Below, in pieces: positions 24,821-33,767 of a stretch of 64,000 nt of DNA. The position numbers and the translations under genes were made by a program. Each line of letters opens with the position of its first letter. The first letter of the stretch is position 1. Source of the DNA: Pseudomonas sp. PD9R (GTDB taxonomy: Bacteria; Pseudomonadota; Gammaproteobacteria; Pseudomonadales; Pseudomonadaceae); NCBI RefSeq assembly GCF_019200975.1, contig NZ_JAHTMR010000008.1:78089-142088 (forward strand), written 5' to 3'. The notes under the pieces are model-generated. The model searched no databases, was not told the origin of the DNA, and saw nothing but the letters and a program-made list of their open reading frames with translations.

Positions 24821-25936
24821 ATGAAGATTCGTTTTGATAGTCGTAAGGAACTGAGCCCGACTCAGGAGCAGGGTTTGAGCGTGCTCTACGCGCCGGGCAA
24901 GCGCACGGCGTTTCGCGTGCGCTGGTATCTGATCCTGTTTTTGGTTGCGAGCCCTTTGATCTGGCTGGGCGGCAAGTTGGCCTACGGCATGTTGATGATT
25001 GACGCGCCGGCGCAGTTGCGCTTGCCGATTCTTGAAGTGCGCGCACGGGATGCCGGTCGGGTCGAACAACTGTTGGTCATTACCGGTGATCAGGTGCGGG
25101 TCGATCAGCCACTGGTCAATCTCGACAACCCCGAATGGCGCGCCCGGCTATCGCAACTGGCGGCGATGCCGACCAGTCCAGCGAAACCGGCCGTCAACAA
25201 ATTGGGCGGCAGCGAGCGCCAGTTGCTCCGCACGCGCATAGGCAGGGCGCAAGAGCACATAAGGGTACTTGAAGACCTTGTGTTACGAGGCGCTGTCTCT
25301 CCGGGTGAAGTGCTGGCGGCCAAGTCCGAACTCGACAGCTTTCGAGCCGATTTGCTGGCGTTCGAGCGTCGTGAGCAACTGGCCAGTCAGGCGCCGGTCA
25401 GCGAGCAGCGTGAGGTGACTCAACAGAACGCCGAACAACAATGGTTGAAGACGCGCCTCGCCGCGTTGCCGGTTAAAGCCGCGCAGAGCGGGCGGGTTGC
25501 AGAAGTGTTGGTCAACCCCGGCGAAAACGTCGGTGCCGGGACGCTACTGATGCGCATTGAGCGACAGGAGGACCCGCTGTTGTGGATCTATCTGGAGCCG
25601 CTGAACATCACCTACGCCGGCATTGGTCAGCCGCTGCGTGTGCGCATGCCCAATGGTGACTGGCTCAATGCCCATGTTGTCCAGGCAGTGGACAGCGCCG
25701 GTCGCACGCCGACGGTGTTACGCGGGCCGTTCGCTGCCAGCGAAATGGGCTTGCAGGTTGCTGCCCGGTTTGATCGCCCGCTGCCAGCGCGCTGGAGAAT
25801 CGATCAACTGCCGTTGAATGTTCGATTCCCTACCGACTGGCAACAGATGCTCACTGACAGCCGTGAATTCATGGAGCAGGTGGGGGACTTCATCGCCATT
25901 GATCGGGCAACCGCCACGGCTCAGGAAAGTCGCTAA
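24821..25936 (+). CDS. HlyD/Alg44-like membrane-fusion protein
   Basis: 371 residues: one N-terminal membrane helix (about 31-55, LILFLVASPLIWLGGKLAYG), then two half-lipoyl segments (VEQLLVITGDQVRVDQPLV, about 78-96; AAQSGRVAEVLVNPGENVG) around a helical hairpin rich in E, R and L, then a beta-barrel domain. In synthase-dependent secretion systems such proteins bridge the periplasm between synthase and outer membrane. Six bases separate it from the previous gene, and it is last in the operon. No outer-membrane porin gene is present in the window, so export would need one from elsewhere. Confidence 0.87.
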   Translation: MKIRFDSRKELSPTQEQGLSVLYAPGKRTAFRVRWYLILFLVASPLIWLGGKLAYGMLMIDAPAQLRLPILEVRARDAGRVEQLLVITGDQVRVDQPLVNLDNPEWRARLSQLAAMPTSPAKPAVNKLGGSERQLLRTRIGRAQEHIRVLEDLVLRGAVSPGEVLAAKSELDSFRADLLAFERREQLASQAPVSEQREVTQQNAEQQWLKTRLAALPVKAAQSGRVAEVLVNPGENVGAGTLLMRIERQEDPLLWIYLEPLNITYAGIGQPLRVRMPNGDWLNAHVVQAVDSAGRTPTVLRGPFAASEMGLQVAARFDRPLPARWRIDQLPLNVRFPTDWQQMLTDSREFMEQVGDFIAIDRATATAQESR

Positions 25937-25939
25937 TGC

Positions 25940-26200
25940 TCAGAAATATTGATTGCGGCGGCCGGTAGAGGCGACTTCGGTCGCCAGCAGGTGCTCCGCC
26001 AGCACATCGTTCAAGAACCGGAACTGATCATTGAGCCCGACCACTTCATTGTTGAAGTGGTTGTCGGCGGCTGGAATCAGCATCGCGGCGAATTTTTTGT
26101 CGAACACCAGGGTCAACACTTTACGAGACTCAAAAGGTTGCGAGTAATAGTTGCTGCCGAACACCGGGAAGCTCACGGACAGGGTTATTGCGTTGAACAT
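25940..26200 (-). CDS. Small conserved-looking protein of unknown function
   Basis: 86 residues, soluble. GAGGAG about 9 bases before the ATG supports translation. Its stop abuts the HlyD-like stop, so the two genes are convergent with almost no gap. Its start lies inside the end of a 34-residue membrane-peptide ORF, so the two are coupled. No family recognised. Confidence 0.65.
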   Translation of the reverse strand: MFNAITLSVSFPVFGSNYYSQPFESRKVLTLVFDKKFAAMLIPAADNHFNNEVVGLNDQFRFLNDVLAEHLLATEVASTGRRNQYF

Positions 26201-26289
26201 GACGTGCGCTCCTCGGAAAGGACGAACCAGCCAAACACGCTCAACGTGAAGGCCGTCAGGGCCAGACAGGTCAGGAGATGGATAAGCAT
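26185..26289 (-). CDS. 34-residue single-span membrane peptide
   Basis: MLIHLLTCLALTAFTLSVFG is a membrane helix followed by a short polar tail ending CSTQ. A strong GGAGGG precedes the ATG by 9 bases. It overlaps the start of the 86-residue gene by 16 bases, which suggests coupling. The size recalls regulatory membrane peptides, but nothing nearby identifies a target. Confidence 0.6.
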   Translation of the reverse strand: MLIHLLTCLALTAFTLSVFGWFVLSEERTSCSTQ

Positions 26290-26417
26290 GATTCGACCCT
26301 CCGCTACAGGGTTTCGTATTGGGTTGAGGTCGATCCTACGCTGACGGTAGGTGGGCGGAAGGCATTCGTGGCGATGGTGAATATCGACGCAAGTGATGGT
26401 CGTTTTTGTCGGTATTC

Positions 26418-26530
26418 TTCCGGGCCCCTTCGCGGGCAAGCCATGCTCCTACAGCTATTGTGTCGTTCACCGGATCTGTGGACGCACATGCGCCTGTAGG
26501 AGCGAGGCTTTCCCGCGAAGGGGCCCGGAA
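26418..26530. repeat. Long REP-type inverted repeat (GAGCGAGG family)
   Basis: Outer arms TTCCGGGCCCCTTCGCGGG and CCCGCGAAGGGGCCCGGAA are perfectly complementary over 19 bases, with CTCCTACAG/CTGTAGGAG inside. It fills most of the 331-base gap between the small peptide and the lipoprotein. Confidence 0.88.
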
Positions 26531-26620
26531 AAGCACCGAAAAATACTGGCACCTATACTCAAATCAGGACCTTTTGAACGCCGGACATCCTGTCCGGAAC
26601 AGACTTGGGAAACCGCGATC

Positions 26621-27685
26621 TTGAACCTGCGTTCGCTGATCGTCGCCGTGCTGGTGGTGTTGGCGGGCTGCGTCACGGCACCGCGCGCGCCGGTGGAAGT
26701 GCCGCAAGTCATGATTTCCCCGAGTACCTGGCAGCAAGTCGATCGGGAGATTGTCGAGGCGTCGCAATCGGCCACCGAGCAGACCAGAATCTACGCCCGA
26801 GGCGCTATGGACTACTGGCGCACGCGGGTCTACGAGCTGACCGAACAGAACTTCATCCCATGGTTCAGCAGTTACTGGACCCAGGAATGGCTGTCGATGA
26901 AGGTCAGTTGGTACACCATCAGTGCCAAGGGCGAGCAGGATGCTTCGGAAAAGCGTCTGGCCGCTTATCTGCTGGAGCAATACCAGGAAAAGGTGTTGGC
27001 ACCTGCCGCAGTGGAAATTGACCCGGATGCGATCCTCAGCCTCGCAGCGGCGTTCTACGTCGACATTCTCAAGGAAGAATTGCAGAAGATCTCCCAGCGC
27101 CATGGCGTGCCGATGGCCCAACTCAATGGCCGCATCCAGAAAATCCCCGCGATTGCCCTCGGACCGCCACCGCCCCGGGACGCGTCGCTGTATCAGGTCG
27201 TGCACACCGAATCCCTGAACACATTGCCGGCGTACGCGGCGCTGATCGACAAGATCCACACGGCTGGTGGCGATAAAGGTGTCGGCTCGACCGACACCGC
27301 CATGGCGCCGGTGGCCAAGCGCGCCAGCCAACGAATGGAAGCCGAAATGGCCCCGCGTGGTGCGGCCAGTGCGGTGGCGGCGGCAGCAGGCAAACTCGCT
27401 GGCGGCTTGATTACCGTGGGGGTGGCGGGGATACGCGCATTGATTCAGGCCAGCGACCGACCGGACAGCGAAGCGCTGATTCGCAGCAGCCTGGGCAACA
27501 CGTTCGACAAAGCCTGGTTGAAGCTCGTGCAAGACCCGAGAACCGGAGTCATGGCGGGGACGTTGTACATGGCGGCGCAGATCGAAGGGAACCTGGCGCA
27601 GAGTGCCGCACCGCCGGTCGGTTCGAGCGGGGAATCTGTCGATTGGAGCCCGACGGAATCGACTAACCAGCAGATCAACCCGTGA
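26621..27685 (+). CDS. Putative lipoprotein of unknown function
   Basis: About 354 residues from TTG 26621, chosen because it starts a lipoprotein signal directly: MNLRSLIVAVLVVLAGC with lipobox LAGC at 14-17. The frame is open far upstream through a REP element, which is clearly not coding. The mature part is helical, with a Gly/Ala-rich stretch around residues 240-275 (ASAVAAAAGKLAGGLITVGVAG) that might insert in or lie on a membrane. Residues after the lipid cysteine (VTAPRAP) suggest outer-membrane sorting (no Asp at +2). No family known to me. Confidence 0.8.
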   Translation: MNLRSLIVAVLVVLAGCVTAPRAPVEVPQVMISPSTWQQVDREIVEASQSATEQTRIYARGAMDYWRTRVYELTEQNFIPWFSSYWTQEWLSMKVSWYTISAKGEQDASEKRLAAYLLEQYQEKVLAPAAVEIDPDAILSLAAAFYVDILKEELQKISQRHGVPMAQLNGRIQKIPAIALGPPPPRDASLYQVVHTESLNTLPAYAALIDKIHTAGGDKGVGSTDTAMAPVAKRASQRMEAEMAPRGAASAVAAAAGKLAGGLITVGVAGIRALIQASDRPDSEALIRSSLGNTFDKAWLKLVQDPRTGVMAGTLYMAAQIEGNLAQSAAPPVGSSGESVDWSPTESTNQQINP

Positions 27686-27701
27686 CCCAAGGAGAATACC
27701 C

Positions 27702-28055
27702 ATGTCCTATGTAGATGGTTTTATCGCTGCCGTACCCACCGCCAACCGCGAAAAATTCAAGAAGCACGCCGAAATCGCAGCGGTGATTTTCAAGGAAAAC
27801 GGCGCGTTGAGTCTGGCCGAGTGCTGGGGGGATGACGTGCCGGAGGGCAAGGTCACGTCGTTCCCGATGTCGGTGAAACTCAAGGAAGACGAAACCGTGG
27901 TGTTCGGCTGGATCATCTGGCCGGACAAGGCCACCCGCAATGCCGGGATGGAAAAAATGATGCAAGACCAACGCATGAAGCCGGACGTCAATCCGATGCC
28001 ATTTGACGGTCAGCGCATGGTGTTCGGCGGTTTTGAGATGTTCGTCAAAGCCTGA
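27702..28055 (+). CDS. DUF1428 family protein
   Basis: 117 residues, the family length, with the typical opening SYVDGFIAAVPTANREKFKKHA and the later VFGWIIWPDKATRNAGMEKM. These are small cytosolic dimeric ferredoxin-like (alpha/beta) proteins of unknown function. GGAG lies 7 bases before the ATG. It sits 16 bases after the lipoprotein and may be co-transcribed with it. Confidence 0.9.
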   Translation: MSYVDGFIAAVPTANREKFKKHAEIAAVIFKENGALSLAECWGDDVPEGKVTSFPMSVKLKEDETVVFGWIIWPDKATRNAGMEKMMQDQRMKPDVNPMPFDGQRMVFGGFEMFVKA

Positions 28056-28069
28056 TGCGAACCCCGGGA

Positions 28070-28264
28070 TCACTCCGACGCCGGAGTGATCCTGCAGCTC
28101 TTGCGATTGCGGATCTCGCTGTCCGTCGGCCGCTCTCGGATGAACTCGAAACGCGGTTCGCCTTCGCTGTAATGCACCAGCCAGCCCCATTCCAGCTCGA
28201 ACTCGTCCTGGCCAGGCTTGGGCGGCGCGGCCCACCATGGTTCCTTGCTGATGATCTGTCGCAT
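28070..28264 (-). CDS. Small hypothetical protein
   Basis: 64 residues beginning MRQIISKEPWWAAPPKPGQD, with GGAGGGGG directly before ATG 28264, which decides this start over an ATG 10 codons upstream. Tryptophan-rich N-terminal half and basic C-terminus. No membrane segment. It is convergent with the DUF1428 gene. Confidence 0.65.
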   Translation of the reverse strand: MRQIISKEPWWAAPPKPGQDEFELEWGWLVHYSEGEPRFEFIRERPTDSEIRNRKSCRITPASE

Positions 28265-28343
28265 GGCCCCCTCCGAATAATTCGCTAGCCTCAACTATAA
28301 CTTGCATGCCGGGAGCTGCCAGAAATGCGCCATGTACGCGATC

Positions 28344-28439
28344 CTTGCAGGAGCGAAGCTTGCTCGCGAAAGCGGTGGAACATTCAGCACTTCTGCATGA
28401 TGCAAAACCGCTTTCGCGAGCAAGCTTCGCTCCTACAGG
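28344..28439. repeat. REP-type inverted repeat (GAGCGAAGC family)
   Basis: Arms GAGCGAAGCTTGCTCGCGAA and TTCGCGAGCAAGCTTCGCTC are perfect complements, flanked by GCAGG/CTACAGG. It ends 22 bases before the thpR start. Confidence 0.88.
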
Positions 28440-28461
28440 TGATCCCGCAGAGGTGTCATGC

Positions 28462-29001
28462 ATGACTGACGAATCCCGTGAGCCGTTCAAACGGCTGTTT
28501 TTTGCGCTGGACTGTGTACCCGCGCAGCGCAAGGCCATCGCCCAGTGGCGCAGCGCCTTGCAACTGCGCAGCGGGCGGCCGGTGCCGGCGGAGAACTTTC
28601 ACCTGACGCTGAAGTTCTTGGGCTCAGTGGGCGCTGCGCAGATTGCCGACATTTGCGCGGCTGCGGCGTCTGTGCGCACGCCGGCTGCCCGCATGACGGT
28701 GGTGCTTGATCGAATGGATGTGTGGCACCGGGCCGGGGTGTTGGTACTGGCGCCGGAGCAGGCACCGCCAGGGTTATTGCGCCTGGTGTATGACCTTGAG
28801 CAGGCCTTGCTGCCGTTCGGATTGGAAGATGCGCCACGGGAATTTCGTCCGCACGTGACCCTGGCCCGAGACTATCGGGCACCGGTTCCGGAAGCCTCGG
28901 AACCGCCGGAGTTTTTCCTGCGCGCCGATCGCTTCACCCTGTTCGAATCGCACAAGGGCCGCTATCGGGCACTGGCCGATTGGCCGCTGGGCACTGCGTA
29001 A
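28462..29001 (+). CDS. thpR: RNA 2',3'-cyclic phosphodiesterase
   Basis: 179 residues of the 2H phosphoesterase family, with the two catalytic motifs HLTL (about residue 47) and HVTL (about residue 134). The opening KRLFFALDCV is typical. Enzymes of this kind open 2',3'-cyclic phosphates on RNA and were once called 2'-5' RNA ligases. Single gene, cytosolic. ATG 28462 fits the family N-terminus; the frame is open further upstream only through the REP element. Confidence 0.92.
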   Translation: MTDESREPFKRLFFALDCVPAQRKAIAQWRSALQLRSGRPVPAENFHLTLKFLGSVGAAQIADICAAAASVRTPAARMTVVLDRMDVWHRAGVLVLAPEQAPPGLLRLVYDLEQALLPFGLEDAPREFRPHVTLARDYRAPVPEASEPPEFFLRADRFTLFESHKGRYRALADWPLGTA

Positions 29002-29007
29002 GCCCAA

Positions 29008-29032
29008 ACAAAAAAAGGCGCCCGAGGGCGCC
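29008..29032 (-). terminator. Rho-independent terminator of the pot operon
   Basis: GGCGCCC/GGGCGCC stem with a 2-base loop. Read leftward it is followed by TTTTTTTGTTT, so it ends transcripts coming from potF. It lies just past the thpR stop. Confidence 0.75.
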
Positions 29033-29111
29033 AAACTTCACCTTAACCGAGGAGCCAGGTGAGCAATGCAGCGGTGGTAAGGCGCTGCATGAACAAAAGG
29101 TTTTTTCACTC

Positions 29112-29200
29112 CCTGTAGGAGCTGCCGCAGGCTGCGATCTTTTGACGTTGCTTTTAAAAACAAGATCAAAAGCTCGCAGCCTGCGGCAGCTCCTACAGGT
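29112..29200. repeat. REP-type inverted repeat (GCTGCGATC family)
   Basis: Arms CCTGTAGGAGCTGCCGCAGG and CCTGCGGCAGCTCCTACAGG are perfect complements. It ends 7 bases from the potF stop, a place where such structures protect mRNA 3' ends. Confidence 0.9.
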
Positions 29201-29206
29201 GCAGGG

Positions 29207-30304
29207 TTACTTGCCGAGTTTTACCTTGGTCCAGCCCCGGGTCATCACCCGTTGCACACCAATCGGCATGTCAGGAATGGCATACAAAGTCGCCATCACT
29301 TCCTCTGAAGGATAGGAGCCCGGTTCGTTGCGAATCGCTTCATCCACCAGCGGCGTAGCGGCGGCGTTGGCGTTGCTGTAACCGATGCTGTTGGTGATCT
29401 CGGCGATGATGTCCGGGCGCATCAGGAAGTTCATGAACAGGTAGGCGTTCTCGACGTTGGTGGCGTCCCGTGGGATGGCGACCATGTCGTAGAAACTGCC
29501 GGCGCCTTCTTTCGGAATGCTGTAGTCGATCTTCACTTTGTCGCCGGCTTCAAGGGCGCGGGCCTTGGCCTGCAGGACGTCGCCGGAGTAACCGACAGCC
29601 ACGCAGATGTTGCCGTTGGCCAGGTCAGAGATGTACTTCGACGAATGGAAGTACGCCACGTACGGGCGAATCTTCATGAACAACGCTTCGGCTTCGGCAA
29701 TGTGTTGCTTGTCCTGATCGTTCACCGGGTAGCCCAGGTAGTGCAGGGCGGCCGGGAGCATTTCAGTTGGCGAATCGAGGAAACTGATGCCGCAGGCTTT
29801 CAGTTTTTCAGCGTTTTCCGGTTTGAACAGCAGGTCCCAGGAATTGGTCGGGGCGTTGGCGCCAAGCACTTCCTTGACCTTCTCCGGGTTGAAGCCGATA
29901 CCGATCGAGCCCCACATGTACGGGAAGGCGTGGGCGTTATCCGGGTCGCTGGCGGAAGCGTTTTTCAACAGCACGGTATTGAGGTTTTTCCAGTTCGACA
30001 GCTTGGATTTGTCCAGTGTCTGGTAAACGCCGGCCTTGACCTGCTTGGCCAGGAAACTGTTGGACGGCACAACGATGTCGTAACCGGATTTGCCCGCTAG
30101 CAGGCGTGCCTCAAGGGTTTCGTTGCTGTCGAATACATCGTAGGTCACCTGGATGCCGGTCTCGTCTTCGAACTTCTTGACGGTGTCCGGGGCAATGTAA
30201 TCCGACCAGTTGTAGACACGCAGAACCTTGTCATTGGCCTGGGCGCCGGTGGTGATCGCGCCCAATAAGGACAGTGTCAGCAGAGTCCTGCCAAACATTT
30301 TCAT
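29207..30304 (-). CDS. potF: Polyamine ABC transporter substrate-binding protein
   Basis: 365 residues with signal peptide MKMFGRTLLTLSLLGAITTGAQA. The mature start LRVYNWSDYIAPDTVKKFEDE is the signature of PotD/PotF-type periplasmic binding proteins, probably for putrescine. It is separated from potI by a REP element but lies on the same strand, so it is probably read from the same operon and also made in excess. The linked catabolic genes (puuA-D) support putrescine or a related diamine as substrate. Confidence 0.93.
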   Translation of the reverse strand: MKMFGRTLLTLSLLGAITTGAQANDKVLRVYNWSDYIAPDTVKKFEDETGIQVTYDVFDSNETLEARLLAGKSGYDIVVPSNSFLAKQVKAGVYQTLDKSKLSNWKNLNTVLLKNASASDPDNAHAFPYMWGSIGIGFNPEKVKEVLGANAPTNSWDLLFKPENAEKLKACGISFLDSPTEMLPAALHYLGYPVNDQDKQHIAEAEALFMKIRPYVAYFHSSKYISDLANGNICVAVGYSGDVLQAKARALEAGDKVKIDYSIPKEGAGSFYDMVAIPRDATNVENAYLFMNFLMRPDIIAEITNSIGYSNANAAATPLVDEAIRNEPGSYPSEEVMATLYAIPDMPIGVQRVMTRGWTKVKLGK

Positions 30305-30370
30305 CGGTACAACTCCATTTCTTTTTTATTCAAATACGCAAAGCAATTGCAGTGAACACAAGCCTCTCAT

Positions 30371-30459
30371 CTTGTAGGAGCTGTCGAGTGAAACGAGGCT
30401 GCGATCTTTTGATTTTAAGAAGCGAGATCAAAAGATCGCAGCCTGCGGCAGCTCCTACA
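30371..30459. repeat. REP-type inverted repeat between potI and potF
   Basis: Arms TTGTAGGAGCTG and CAGCTCCTACA with GCTGCGATC/GATCGCAGC inside. It abuts the potI stop codon and separates it from potF. Confidence 0.88.
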
Positions 30460-31344
30460 TTAGGCGGTGGCTTCCAGTATTTGCTTTTTAGGTTGCTGCC
30501 AGGATTCGCTGGCGGTCTGGTCCATGGCTTCCTGGATCGCACGTTTACGGGTGGCTTCGGCACGGCGGCTGAAGTACCAGACCATGAAGGTCACGATCGA
30601 TACCGCCAACAGGATCAGGCTGGCCACGGCGTTGATCTCAGGCTTCACGCCCAGACGTACCGCCGAGAACACTTCCATCGGCAGGGTCGTGGAACCCGGA
30701 CCGGACACGAAGCTCGCCAGCACCAGGTCATCCAGCGACAGGGCGAACGACATCATGCCGCCGGCCGCCAGGGATGGCGCGATCATCGGGATGGTGATCA
30801 GGAAGAACACCTTGAACGGCTTCGCGCCCAGGTCCATGGCCGCTTCTTCGATGGACAGGTCCAGCTCGCGAAGGCGGGCGGAGACTACCACTGCAACGTA
30901 AGCGGCACAAAACGTGGTGTGAGCGATCCAGATCGTCACGATGCCGCGTTCCATTGGCCAGCCGATCAACTGCGCCATCGCGACGAACAGCAGCAACAGC
31001 GACAGACCGGTAATCACTTCGGGCATTACCAGCGGCGCAGTCACCAGGCCACCGAACAGCGTACGACCCTTGAAGCGGGTAACGCGCGTCAGCACGAATG
31101 CCGCCAGCGTACCCAGTGCCACCGCTGCCACTGCCGTGTAGCAGGCGATTTCCAGCGAACGTCCCACCGAGCCCATCAGTTGCGTGTTGTCGAGCAGGCC
31201 GACGTACCACTTCACCGACCAGCCGCCCCATACCGTTACCAGTTTCGAGGCGTTGAACGAATAGATCACCAGAATCAGCATCGGCATGTAGATGAACGAC
31301 AGGCCAAGCACCAGCATCAACTTTGAAAATCCGAAACGTTTCAT
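30460..31344 (-). CDS. potI: Polyamine ABC transporter permease
   Basis: 294 residues, with six hydrophobic helices and the EAA-type loop EAAMDLGAKPFKVFFLITIPMIAP. Start ATG 31344 (MKRFGFSKLMLVLGLSF) overlaps the potH stop by 4 bases. It forms the membrane channel together with PotH. The C-terminal tail carries an unusual basic stretch (FSRRAEATRKRA). Confidence 0.93.
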   Translation of the reverse strand: MKRFGFSKLMLVLGLSFIYMPMLILVIYSFNASKLVTVWGGWSVKWYVGLLDNTQLMGSVGRSLEIACYTAVAAVALGTLAAFVLTRVTRFKGRTLFGGLVTAPLVMPEVITGLSLLLLFVAMAQLIGWPMERGIVTIWIAHTTFCAAYVAVVVSARLRELDLSIEEAAMDLGAKPFKVFFLITIPMIAPSLAAGGMMSFALSLDDLVLASFVSGPGSTTLPMEVFSAVRLGVKPEINAVASLILLAVSIVTFMVWYFSRRAEATRKRAIQEAMDQTASESWQQPKKQILEATA

Positions 31345-32255
31345 CCCCGTGCCTCCATCTCTTTGGCCTGGCTGCGGTTGAACAGCAGAATCGGCACAAT
31401 CAGGATCAACAGCATCACCACCGCCAGGGCAGACGCCACCGGCCAGTCGCGGTTGTTGAAGAACTCTTGCCACAACACACGGCCGATCATCAGGGTTTCC
31501 GGGCCACCCAGCAGCTCAGGAATCACGAACTCACCGACCACTGGAATGAACACCAGCATGCAACCGGCGATGATGCCGTTCTTGGCCAGCGGCACGGTGA
31601 TTTTCCAGAAACTGTTGAAGGTGCTCGAACCCAGGTCCGACGCGGCTTCCAGCAGGCTTTGATCGTGCTTCACCAGGTTGGCATACAGCGGCAGGATCAT
31701 GAACGGCAGATACGCATACACCACGCCGATATACACGGCGGTGTTGGTGTTGAGGATCTCGATCGGGTGCGATGTCAGCCCGGTCCACATCAGGAACGCG
31801 TTGAGCAAACCGTTGTTGCTGAGGATGCCCATCCACGCATAAACGCGGATCAGGATAGCGGTCCAGGTCGGCATCATGATCAGCAGCATCAGGACGTTTT
31901 GCGCTTCCTTGCTCGCCTTGGTAATGGCGTAGGCCATCGGGAAACCGACCACCAGGCACATCAATGTGCTGAACAGCGCGACCTTCAACGAACCCAGATA
32001 GGCGGAGAGGTACAGCTCATCTTCGCCCAGCAAGGTGTAGTTGCCGATGTTCAGGAGCAGCTGGAATTTCTGCTCGGCATAAGTGTAGATCTCCGAGTAG
32101 GGCGGAATGGCCAGGGCCGCTTCCGAAAAGCTGATCTTCATCACCAGGAAGAACGGCAACAGGAAGAACAGACACAGCCACAGGAACGGAATGCCGATGA
32201 CGAGTTTTCGTCCGCTGGGCACCAGGCGCAGGAATTGCTGATTGAAGGTTCTCAT
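31341..32255 (-). CDS. potH: Polyamine ABC transporter permease
   Basis: 304 residues from ATG 32255, which overlaps the potG stop by 4 bases. Six hydrophobic helices are seen, with the loop EAASDLGSSTFNSFWKITVPLAKNG that contacts the ATPase. It pairs with PotI. Confidence 0.93.
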   Translation of the reverse strand: MRTFNQQFLRLVPSGRKLVIGIPFLWLCLFFLLPFFLVMKISFSEAALAIPPYSEIYTYAEQKFQLLLNIGNYTLLGEDELYLSAYLGSLKVALFSTLMCLVVGFPMAYAITKASKEAQNVLMLLIMMPTWTAILIRVYAWMGILSNNGLLNAFLMWTGLTSHPIEILNTNTAVYIGVVYAYLPFMILPLYANLVKHDQSLLEAASDLGSSTFNSFWKITVPLAKNGIIAGCMLVFIPVVGEFVIPELLGGPETLMIGRVLWQEFFNNRDWPVASALAVVMLLILIVPILLFNRSQAKEMEARG

Positions 32256-33394
32256 GCGCGCAGTACCACGCCGCTGTCGTCTTCCCACCACACGAAGACC
32301 GGATCGTTCCAGGTCGGACGTGCACCGCGGCGTTCGGCGTTAGCCATGAACGACTGCACGATTTTGCCGCCAGGCAGCTCGACGTAGAACACCGAGTGAC
32401 CACCGAGGTAGGCGATGTCGTGCACCTTGCCACTGGACCAGTTGTAGCGCGTGTCCGGCTGGGTGGTGCTGACCAGCATTTTTTCCGGGCGGATGGCGTA
32501 GGTGATCGACTTGTCCTGCACCGAAGTGCTGACGCCGTGACCGACGTAGATCTTCTGTTCCAGGTCCGGGCTGTGGATGATCGCGTGACCTTCCAGGTCT
32601 TCCACGACGGTGCCGTCGAAGGCGTTCGAATGGCCGATGAACTCGCAGACCATACGGCTGACCGGTGCTTCATAAATGTCGACCGGGCTGCCGATCTGGG
32701 CAATCCAGCCCAGGTGCATGATCGCGATGCGCTCGGCCATGGTCATGGCCTCTTCCTGGTCGTGGGTCACCATCACGCAGGTCACGCCGACGCGCTCGAT
32801 GATTTCTACCAGTTCCAACTGCATCTGCGAACGCAGTTTCTTGTCCAGCGCGCCCATTGGTTCGTCGAGCAACAGCAGTTTCGGACGCTTGGCCAGGGAG
32901 CGAGCCAATGCCACACGCTGACGCTGACCACCGGACAACTGATGGGGTTTGCGTTTGGCGTACTGAGTCATGTGCACCAGGCGCAGCATCTCTTCAACAC
33001 GGGCGTCGATTTCGGCAGCGGGCAAACGGTCCTGCTTGAGGCCGAAGGCGATGTTCTGTGCGACGGTCATGTGCGGGAACAGTGCATACGACTGGAACAT
33101 CATGTTGATCGGCCGCTCGTAGGGCGGCATGTCGGTGATGTCGACACCGTCCAGCAGAATGCGGCCTTCGGTCGGGCGCTCGAAGCCGGCGAGCATGCGC
33201 AGCAGCGTCGATTTACCGGAACCGGAGCCACCGAGCAGGGCAAAGATTTCGCCCTGATAGATCTCCAGGGACACATCGTCCACAGCGGTGGTTTCGTCGA
33301 ATTTCTTGGTGACGCGGTCGATTTTCACTAACACCTTTTTCGGTGCCTGGTGACCTTCAAGAGCCTTCCGGTAGATGCTGGAGGCGTTTGCCAT
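32252..33394 (-). CDS. potG: Polyamine ABC transporter ATP-binding protein
   Basis: 380 residues from ATG 33394, with GGGAG about 8 bases upstream; upstream in-frame starts lack such a site. Walker A GGSGSGKST, signature LSGGQRQRVALARSLA, Walker B LLLLDEPMGALD and the switch His in VTHDQEEA are all intact. The C-terminal TOBE-type regulatory region (about 280-380) is typical of PotA/PotG ATPases. Confidence 0.94.
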   Translation of the reverse strand: MANASSIYRKALEGHQAPKKVLVKIDRVTKKFDETTAVDDVSLEIYQGEIFALLGGSGSGKSTLLRMLAGFERPTEGRILLDGVDITDMPPYERPINMMFQSYALFPHMTVAQNIAFGLKQDRLPAAEIDARVEEMLRLVHMTQYAKRKPHQLSGGQRQRVALARSLAKRPKLLLLDEPMGALDKKLRSQMQLELVEIIERVGVTCVMVTHDQEEAMTMAERIAIMHLGWIAQIGSPVDIYEAPVSRMVCEFIGHSNAFDGTVVEDLEGHAIIHSPDLEQKIYVGHGVSTSVQDKSITYAIRPEKMLVSTTQPDTRYNWSSGKVHDIAYLGGHSVFYVELPGGKIVQSFMANAERRGARPTWNDPVFVWWEDDSGVVLRA

Positions 33395-33495
33395 GTGAAA
33401 CTCCCAACAGGTTTCATTCGCCGGGCCAACGCGGCCTGACTTAATAGTTGATTGCAAACCCGAGCAGTGCAGTGCGGGTCAATCGGAATGCGGTT

Positions 33496-33593
33496 CCCTG
33501 TAGGAGCGAGGCTTGCCCGCGAAGACGGAGTGTCAGTCGACATATTCGTTGCCTGATGTACCGCTTTCGCGAGCAAGCTTCGCTCCTACAGGG
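33496..33593. repeat. REP-type inverted repeat between puuD and potG
   Basis: Arms CCCTGTAGGAGCGAGGCTTG and CAAGCTTCGCTCCTACAGGG. It lies in the 373-base gap 33395-33767. The rest of that gap shows a GC-rich stretch (33690-33725) but no gene. Confidence 0.87.
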
Positions 33594-33767
33594 TATTGCG
33601 CATGCCTGACGGACACTCCGCTCGGGCTTATTCGGCGCCGCCGTCCTGGCTGCCTGGTAGTGCTTGTTGTTATTGCAGTGTGTTGTTGTCGTGAGGGGCG
33701 GGCGCACACAGGCGCGCCCGACTGGCCCACGGGGGCAGTGAAATCGTTGAATGCGGGTATTGAGTCG

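Noticed and set aside
26393..26620. N-terminal extension of the lipoprotein gene
   Set aside because: This part of the frame is the REP inverted repeat; the lipoprotein signal starts at TTG 26621.
28337..28440. CRISPR array or phage attachment site from repeated GTAGGAGC sequences
   Set aside because: The repeats are dispersed palindromes with no regular spacers and no cas, integrase or tRNA gene nearby. They are REP-type elements.
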